Positions 57,301 to 64,000 of a DNA stretch of 64,000 nt are shown piece by piece; position 1 is the stretch's first letter; each line of letters opens with the position of its first letter. The DNA is from Chaetomium olivaceum (Eukaryota > Ascomycota > Sordariomycetes > Sordariales > Chaetomiaceae): NCBI GenBank assembly GCA_039881045.1, contig JAYWVB010000006.1, positions 1,054,001 to 1,118,000 of the forward strand, read 5' to 3'. The notes below the pieces were generated by a model. It had not been told where the DNA came from and did not search any database. It saw only the letters and a list, made by a program, of their open reading frames with translations. A program made the translations under genes and the position numbers.

Positions 57301-59222
57301 AATCTGCACCTCTTAACAACTACCGACTCCTAAACCCAAATATCTCGAGCCTTGCTTGTCGGGAGTAGATAAATTAGCGCGGTAGGGCTTGCTTTTGATT
57401 AGATCATCAAGCGTCACCTTGACTTTGCGGCTCGGGGGAGGAGGGTCCAGGACAGCCTCCTCCCATCGCAGCCTTTAAGTTCCATGTTGTTTTGTCTCTT
57501 CTTAGCAGACCAAGCTGGCTTGCCCATCGAAATGTGTCGGGTTGAGAGACGTCCAAGTATCACGGATCTTAGCCCTTGACTCCCACAGCAACAATCGGCA
57601 ATCGCGATTTGCCGCTCAGGGCGCGCGCCGTTGACGAAAGGAAATCCGAGTCGACCAACGAGGTAGAGAAGAACCCGCCGTAGCGCAATGACCAGACATC
57701 CTCGTGCGGTGGAAACAGAAAATAACATTTTCCTCCGTCGGTAGGGCCTGTTTTTGACTTTAGCCGGAGAAATCATTCCTGCTATCTCCGAGGGTTGAGT
57801 GAAAGTTAATCCGATTTACCTACCTGCACAGTAAGATACAGGACGAAGTACATACATACCTTTGGAGTCTGGATCTGTCAACACGCCCGGGTCCATGGGT
57901 TGATGGAGGCTCTACGAATGGCTTGCAGAATAACCCGGACTTGGGCACCGCTCGGCGAAGCTGGGGAAACGCTATACTCCCATCGCTGGGTCCTGGGTCT
58001 GTGATGTGACATCGCTCATTGCAGCACCTTACAAAGAAAGGAAAGTGAGGAATTGGAGGTCTCAGGAAGTCCAAGACAACGGGGTCACAACTACGCGATC
58101 TGATCGGCGATTCGTTGATGGTGGTCACCCGCGGCAATGGGCGGGTAGTATCCGGCCCTATTCGTCCCCATCTACCTCCGGCACTCGCAGACAAGTTCAG
58201 CCGCTTGGACGAATCAAATCCCCCAAACCCTTTTCAGGGGCGCAACTGACCCCTTCATCAAAAGACGGGCTCTTCACATTATGCACACTCTCCAACCCCA
58301 GACCATTCGCTTGTTGCCGCCCTTCCCGCATCTTGTGTGTGGAAAAAGGGGGGAGGTGACTTCAGAATCTCAGATCGGCTCAAGTCACCGGATGTTGTCA
58401 ATGTGCTCAGCTGCCCTACTTAACCACACTCACCAACCGCCGAGTGCCTGGGTGAGACATGCTTAAGTTTGCACGGTGGCTTGCAGGCTCATGGGACGAA
58501 GCCGTTCAGCTAGCAATACCACGGGACGTGGCATGTTCATGCCGAACCCCTCAACTCATTCGGAAGGACTTTGGAAGTCAGGGGTCGTTAGGCCGAGTTG
58601 GAGATGCCCTGAAGCGGAGTATGGTGGTAGGAATTTTCATGTCTCTTGCATACAAGGGCTTCAGGGCAACAGCATTCCTCGCCCCTCCATGGCTAGGCAA
58701 CCAGCTATGGGCTTCTAGCAGCTATACTCATAGCTACCCAACCCGGCCTGATGCTTGCATTCGGGGGCGTAAGCCGGCCATGGTGCCAGAAACAATCGGC
58801 CCTTTGGTGGGCGGCCCGATCGTGGGTTACCTCTTGGCTAGTGAAGGGCGTTGCTGGCGTTGGTGATGGTTACATCTCCTAGCAGGCAGACGACCAGGCA
58901 CGTGGGATTATGCACTCAGGGTCACGCTATGCGGCTCGCCGACTCCGGGTATGGTAGCACACCTCTGTAGAGCTTGGCCCCCTTTTCTCCCTGTAGTAGC
59001 GCACGTGGGGCTGTCTCGCGGATAGCTTCCTGTGTCTTGTGTGTGGAATGACGGTGTGGCTGGCGAGGAGTATATTACCTGCCGGCCTCCCTCCCATGAC
59101 TGTTGTGGACGAGACCTTTCCCTCAGACACCCACCAGCGGAACGGGCCTGTTTATTACCGGCCTTGTCTCGTTTCTGTCTCTCCTTTAGCTTCGGCCGCA
59201 CAGCCGGCAAGAAGTGGTTGTC
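54322..59222. other. Long gene-free region, 4.9 kb
   Basis: Between the transcription factor 5' end and the GH55 start. ORFs up to 274 codons (55948-56772) exist, but they overlap others in different frames and have no recognisable domain or splice pattern. It presumably contains the promoters of both flanking genes. A non-coding RNA or decayed element cannot be excluded. Confidence 0.55.
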
Positions 59223-61863
59223 ATGCGTTTCTTCTCAGCGTTGCTGGCTGCTGCCAGTCTCGTGGCGACGGTGAAGGGGCACTGGCTTGGGGAACTTCCT
59301 CGTGAGCTCTTTCCGGCTTGAGTTGGCTCTCGCGATGTTGCTAACAATCCGATAGACCAGGGAGTCGCACCGTTTGCTGGAGGCAACTATCCTGTTTTCC
59401 GCAATGTCAAGGACTATGGCGCACGAGGTGGGTGCTTTCGGCATCACAGACACTCCCATTAAAAGAAAATTTGGCTGATGTGCTTTAGGTGATGGTGTCA
59501 CGGACGACACGGCGGCGATCAATGCTGCCATCAATGCCGGAAACCCTTGCAACAAGGGCTGTGTAAGTCAACTTCAGTAGAGGCGGACATGGGTCCGAGT
59601 AACCGTGCTCATCATCTCTCAAGGTTTCGACAACTACAACTCCAGCATTGGTTTACTTCCCTGCTGGCACATACCTGATCTCATCGTCTATCTACCCGGC
59701 CTACTTCACTCAACTCATCGGCGACGCCGCATCTCCGCCTACGCTCAAGGCGACCTCAAACTTCGCTGGCTTCGGTCTCATCGACGGCAACCCCTACTAC
59801 ACCCCCGTGCTGAACTGGAAGTCCCAAAATGTCTTCTTCCGGCAAGTGCGCAACTTTGTCATCGACACGACCGCCATCCCCCCGGGGACCGCCGCCACTG
59901 GTATGCACTGGCCGACGTCCCAGGCGACCAGTCTCCAGAACATTGTGTTCAACATGCCTGCCACGGGTGATGTGGTCCACGTCGGTCTGTTCATCGAAGA
60001 GGGCAGTGGAGGCTTCATGACGGACCTCACCTTCAACGGCGGCGCGACTGGTGCTAGCATGGGCAACCAGCAATACACCATGCGCAACTTCAAGTTTAAC
60101 AACTGCAAGACCGGTATGTTAAAATGTCTCTTTTCTATTTGGGCCCGTCACTAACAGCTACAGCCATCATCCAAATCTGGGACTGGGGCTGGACCTATGC
60201 TGGTCTGTCCATCAACAACTGCCAGGTTGGTATCGACATGTCGGCAGGTGGCGCCAACAACAAGTTGGATGTGGGCTCGGTTACTCTCATTGACAGCAGC
60301 TTCACCAACGTGGGCGTTGCTATTCTCACGGCTTGGAGCACGACCTCCAACCCTGCCACAGCCGGCAGCCTGATAATGGAGAACATCTCGCTGAACAATG
60401 TCCCCGTTGCAGTCAAGGGCCCCAGCGGCACCATGCTCGCTGGCGGGTCGCTGACCATCGCCGCCTGGGGCAACGGTCACAGCTACGGCACCTCTGGCCC
60501 GACCAAGTTCTCCGGCCCCATCGCCGCCAACCCGCGGCCCGGGTCGCTCGTCGCCAACGGACGGTACTACACCCGCTCCAAGCCGCAATACGAGAACACC
60601 CAGCCTCGTCCTTCCTCTCGGTCCGCTCGGAGGGCGCCAGGGGCGATTCCACCACCGACGACACGACGGCGCTCCAGAACGCCATCAACAAGGCGGTCTC
60701 GCAGAACAAGATCCTCTTCCTCGACTACGGCCTGTACCGCGTCACCAACACGATCCGCATCCCGCCGGGCGCCAAGATTGTGGGCGAGTCCTTCCCCGTC
60801 ATTCTCTCGTCGGGCGCCTTCTTCAACGACATCAACAACCCCAAGCCGGTCGTCAAGGTCGGCGAGACGTCGGGCCAGCAGGGGCAGGTCGAGCTGAGCG
60901 ACTTCATCGTGTCGACGCAGGGCGTGCAGGCCGGCGCGACGTGCATCGAGTGGAACCTGGCCAGCGCCGGCACCCCCAGCGGCATGTGGGACGTCCATGT
61001 GCGTATTGGTGGCTTTACTGGTACGCAGCAGCAGGTTGCGCAGTGCCTCAAGACGCCCGGCAACGCGGCGGTCAACCCGAACTGCCTGGTGGCGTTTATG
61101 GGCATGCATGTTACCAAGGCGGCGAGCAATCTGTACATGGAGAACGTGTGGATCTGGTAGGTCGTTGTGGAACACTAAAAGGGGTTATGAGAATGGGAAG
61201 GGCTGACACAAGGAATAGGACTGCCGACCACGACATTGATGAGGCTCAGAACACACAGATCACCATCTATGCCGGCCGCGGTCTCTGTAAGTGATCTCAG
61301 AATCCCGACGGACTTACCCCAGCGGATACTAATTCATTATCACAGACATCGAATCCGAGAACGGCCCCTTCTGGCTCTGGGGCACGGGCTCCGAGCACTT
61401 TGTGCTCTACCAATACCAGTTCGCCAACACGCGCAACATCTTCATGGGCCAGATCCAGACCGAGACCCCCTACTTCCAGCCCATCCCCAACGCGCTCGTC
61501 CCCTTCCCCCCGGTATCCGCGCTGCGCGACCCCGACTTCAGGGCCCAGTGCGCCGGCGTCGAGGGCAACTGCGCGGCGGCGTGGGGCCTGCGCGTGATCG
61601 ACTCGCGCGACGTCTTCCTGTACGGCGGCGGCCTGTACTCCTTCTTTGACAACTACAGCACGGCCTGCTCGACCTTTACCGCGGGGCAGACCTGCCAGCA
61701 GCGGATCATCTCGATCGAGGGGTCGGCGACCAACGTCAACCTGTATAACGTCAACACGATCGGCACGAGGGAGATGATTACAAGGAATGGCGGGCGGGTT
61801 GCGTGGTTTGCGGATAATGTCAATACCTTCGCGTCCAACGTGGCGGTTTATAAGAGCAATTAA
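59223..61863 (+). CDS. Secreted GH55 exo-beta-1,3-glucanase; one-base frame break
   Basis: Releases glucose or gentiobiose from the non-reducing end of beta-1,3-glucan, for wall turnover or feeding. Exons 59223-59301, 59356-59427, 59489-59562, 59624-60113, 60164-61156, 61219-61286 and 61346-61863. A signal peptide begins MRFFSALLAAASLVATVKG. The twin right-handed beta-helix of GH55 is shown by the repeated openings VKDYGARGDGVTDDTAA (about residue 45) and SVRSEGARGDSTTDDTTA (about 415). Other typical pieces are PALVYFPAGTYLISSSI, NPYYTPVLNWKS, NGRYYTRSKPQYE, FLDYGLYRVTNTIRIPPG and LWGTGSEHFVLYQYQF. At 60599-60601 the frame shifts by one base (QYENT then ASSFLSVRSEG), as if a C were missing from CCC. 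The corrected product is about 764 aa, normal for the family. It ends 152 bp from the convergent PhyH gene. Confidence 0.93.
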
Positions 61864-62015
61864 GGGCGGGTGTGAGGTGGGCGTGGGAAGAAGGCGTCTG
61901 GGGTCAAGGATGCTGGAGGAGGTGAGCATTTTGTTAATACACTGGGCTCAAGTCTGCGATTTAAGCTTGATGACTTTCTCTTTGGAGTCAGCCCCTGAAG
62001 GGAATAGAACGTTTT

Positions 62016-63059
62016 CTAACCCTCCAAAGAAAACCCGATATCCTTTCCCTCGTTTTCCCTGCCCAGCTGAACCAGCCGCTGCCTCATGGCCTCAGCCGTC
62101 TTCCTCTGCTTCTCGTCCTTCAACACTGAAAAGTCACAGCGATCAACCCACTCCCCGACGCCATGCTGCAGCACGTTCCTCGCCCTCTCTCGACTCGCAT
62201 CGACATGTCCCACCGACCCATGCAGCGTCGCCCTTTCTTTGGCCACATCATACACCCCGCGGTGCAAGATATTATTATCATAAAACACTACATCCCCCGC
62301 CTTCAACTGCACCCTCACCTGTCCCGTGATATACTCCTCATACGGCCCGGCATTCCTCTCCTCGTCCGTCCTCGCCCGCGCATGGCTGCCCGGGATGACG
62401 ATCAAGCTGTCATCATCATACAGCGGCATGTTCCACTGCGTATGCACATACTGATCCTGCGGCCCTTTTAGCCTAGCCACCTCCTCCTCAGCGGTCGCTG
62501 TAGCCGGTATATCATCGCGGTGCCAGCGCAATTCAAACGCCCACTCTCCCTGTGCCACACCCACGCCCTCAGGCCGCACGAGCATGTTGAACAGCTCCAT
62601 GGTCAACTTCCCCCCGTCCTCCCCATTCCCCTCCCCCTCTGCGTCTAATCCAACCCCCAAAATCTCCCCCACCACCCCCAACACCCTATCATTAAAATAC
62701 GCCCCCGCCACCACCCCCCTCTCCTCCCTCGACCCCAAAGGCAGATCGGGATGCAACAGCGCCTGCACCCCCCAGATCCCTGCCCTGTCGGGCACCAGCG
62801 AGGCGTCCCAGGGCGGGAACTGCTTGCCCACAGTGCGCACGTGTGGCCAGCCGCCCGCGCGGGCGGTGGCGGTGAGGTTGGCTGCGGCCGCGCGTAGGGC
62901 GCAGAGCTCGGCGGGGGTGAGCAGGCCGGGGATGTGCACGAAGCCCTGGGCGCGGAGGGTGGTGAGGTGAGGGTGGGGGTCGGGGTTGGGGTTGGGGTGA
63001 GTGGTGGTTTGAGTGGTGGTTTGGGCGGTTTGGGGGATGGTGGTGGTTGGTTGTGGCAT
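62016..63059 (-). CDS. PhyH-family Fe(II)/2-oxoglutarate dioxygenase
   Basis: Intronless 347-aa protein of the phytanoyl-CoA dioxygenase family, which hydroxylate lipids, amino acids or secondary metabolites. The opening LRAQGFVHIPGLLTPAELCAL is the family start after a 34-residue Thr/Pro/His-rich tail. WHRD provides the metal ligands His180 and Asp182. The C-terminal part has NMPLYDDDSLIVIPGSH, then AGDVVFYDNNILHRGVYD with the distal His266. The downstream LHGSVGH segment probably supplies the 2-oxoglutarate carboxylate contact. The substrate is unknown; fungal members of this subgroup are often uncharacterised. The start at 63059 is the first ATG; the true start may be downstream of the low-complexity tail. 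A (TG)n run lies about 50 bp upstream. Confidence 0.87.
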   Translation of the reverse strand: MPQPTTTIPQTAQTTTQTTTHPNPNPDPHPHLTTLRAQGFVHIPGLLTPAELCALRAAAANLTATARAGGWPHVRTVGKQFPPWDASLVPDRAGIWGVQALLHPDLPLGSREERGVVAGAYFNDRVLGVVGEILGVGLDAEGEGNGEDGGKLTMELFNMLVRPEGVGVAQGEWAFELRWHRDDIPATATAEEEVARLKGPQDQYVHTQWNMPLYDDDSLIVIPGSHARARTDEERNAGPYEEYITGQVRVQLKAGDVVFYDNNILHRGVYDVAKERATLHGSVGHVDASRERARNVLQHGVGEWVDRCDFSVLKDEKQRKTAEAMRQRLVQLGRENEGKDIGFSLEG

Positions 63060-63106
63060 TGTGGTGTGGTGTTTTGGTAGCTAGCTGTGTGCGGATGTTT
63101 GTGTGT

Positions 63107-63138
<32 letters not shown>

Positions 63139-64000
63139 GGCTGGGTGGTGAGATGCCGAGTCAAGTGTTGTGTTGTGAAATATATGTGATGGTTTAGTTG
63201 CACTTCCACAACCGTCAAACCGCACATGTCAAAGTTGGGGTTGGAGTCGGGGACTCGGAGCGGAGAGGGGCATCGGATGGGTGTGGGGAAGAGTGTGGGT
63301 GTGTGGTGTGGCTCATGCGGGGACGGCCGGCGCCGAACGTGTGGGGAATTCATGAAGAACAGGAGTCCGCTGGAAACCGGATACAACGTTGCTTCTGCAA
63401 CTGACGATCAGGTTTGTCGGTGGTTGTGGTCCACAGGAGGGCGGACGTCATACGCCGTGATCTTGTCCCGCGCATCTCCGTTAACAAACTCGCATGCGAT
63501 CTTCTGGAGTCTTACACAAGGGACTTCTCGTCTTAGGATTGTTAGAATACATACGCAAGAGAAGCGAGGAAAGGTGCCTGGTACCTCGCCATCCCTTCTC
63601 ATCACTTCATCTATCAATCCACTTTGCGACTTTACTCCAGCTCCCATCTCTCATTACAGTCAGGGGCTGATCAGGGTGGGCATTGGTACATGCACATATA
63701 ATTTGCCCGAATACAACTGTCATTGGACCACCTGCCTGTCCCGTCCATTGTTGCCATCTAGGATCGCCTTCGTGCCTGGGGTATGAGCGCGCCTTGTAGT
63801 AGATAGCACAGTCAGCAACCAAAATACAAAACTTCATGAACATGTAGAGAAAAATGCCCACCCCAGAAGATTACAAAGCATTCCTCAGCGGAAGGGAGAG
63901 GCCCGTGACTGCAACTGCCGTTCCCGCAAGAGACGGCCAAAAAATGAAGCCCAGGCCACCCGTCTGGTAGACGGCGAAATGCGTGGTCTGGGTTGGGGTA
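63060..64000. other. Terminal intergenic region
   Basis: From the PhyH start to the right edge. It contains the TG microsatellite and short ORFs without recognisable domains; probably the promoter of PhyH. A gene beginning beyond the edge cannot be excluded. Confidence 0.45.
63111..63138. repeat. (TG)n microsatellite
   Basis: About 14 uninterrupted TG units just upstream of the PhyH gene start, possibly within its promoter or leader. Confidence 0.92.

Overview
The window is nuclear DNA of a filamentous ascomycete. Genes are GC-rich, carry short introns (mostly 47-90 nt, GT-AG with a TAAC/TGAC-like branch site) and encode Pezizomycotina-type proteins. The family mix (PDR transporter, GH55 glucanase, HSE1, ATG13, a C2H2 plus fungal-specific transcription factor) and the residue-level style fit Sordariomycetes, probably Sordariales. 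Genus cannot be fixed from sequence alone. No rRNA, tRNA, CRISPR array or intact transposon was found by eye.

Layout. 1-3838 (-): PDR-type ABC transporter whose 3' end runs off the left edge. 6.4-7.5 kb (-): casein kinase 2 regulatory beta subunit. 8.1-9.3 kb (+): JmjC/cupin-like putative dioxygenase. 9.9-11.4 kb (-): DUF1295 membrane protein. 12.6-15.2 kb (-): ATP-dependent phosphoenolpyruvate carboxykinase, seven exons. 15.2-20.2 kb: long gene-free stretch. 20.2-22.0 kb (-) and 22.8-24.0 kb (+): a divergent cytochrome P450 / membrane methyltransferase-like pair. 24.2-24.8 kb (-) and 25.6-27.0 kb (+): divergent centrin and BUD22. 27.4-30.3 kb (-): F-box-like protein with a repetitive, frame-broken tail. 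32.3-35.6 kb (-): ATG13. 38.3-43.3 kb (-): IBTK-like ankyrin/RCC1/BTB protein. 44.5-45.8 kb (+): mitochondrial 2-oxodicarboxylate carrier. 47.2-49.8 kb (+): HSE1 (ESCRT-0). 51.0-54.3 kb (-): C2H2 plus fungal-specific transcription factor. 54.3-59.2 kb: second long gene-free stretch. 59.2-61.9 kb (+): secreted GH55 exo-beta-1,3-glucanase, convergent with a PhyH-type dioxygenase at 62.0-63.1 kb (-).

The genes are mostly unrelated housekeeping, trafficking and metabolic functions rather than one pathway. The only neighbours that look functionally linkable are the divergent P450/methyltransferase-like pair sharing a 743-bp intergenic region.

The most striking global feature is recurrent single-nucleotide frame breaks inside conserved genes, often in short C/G runs (PEPCK, centrin, BUD22, GH55, IBTK, the transcription factor, the F-box gene and DUF1295). 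They are most simply explained as assembly indels, so protein models from this sequence need frame correction. Gene-structure curiosities that look genuine are an 11-nt microexon with an adjacent GC-AG intron in the carrier gene, a GC-AG intron in the P450, stop-free in-frame introns in ATG13 and centrin, and a run of mini-exons plus a 457-nt intron in PEPCK. No convincing novel multi-gene system was found.
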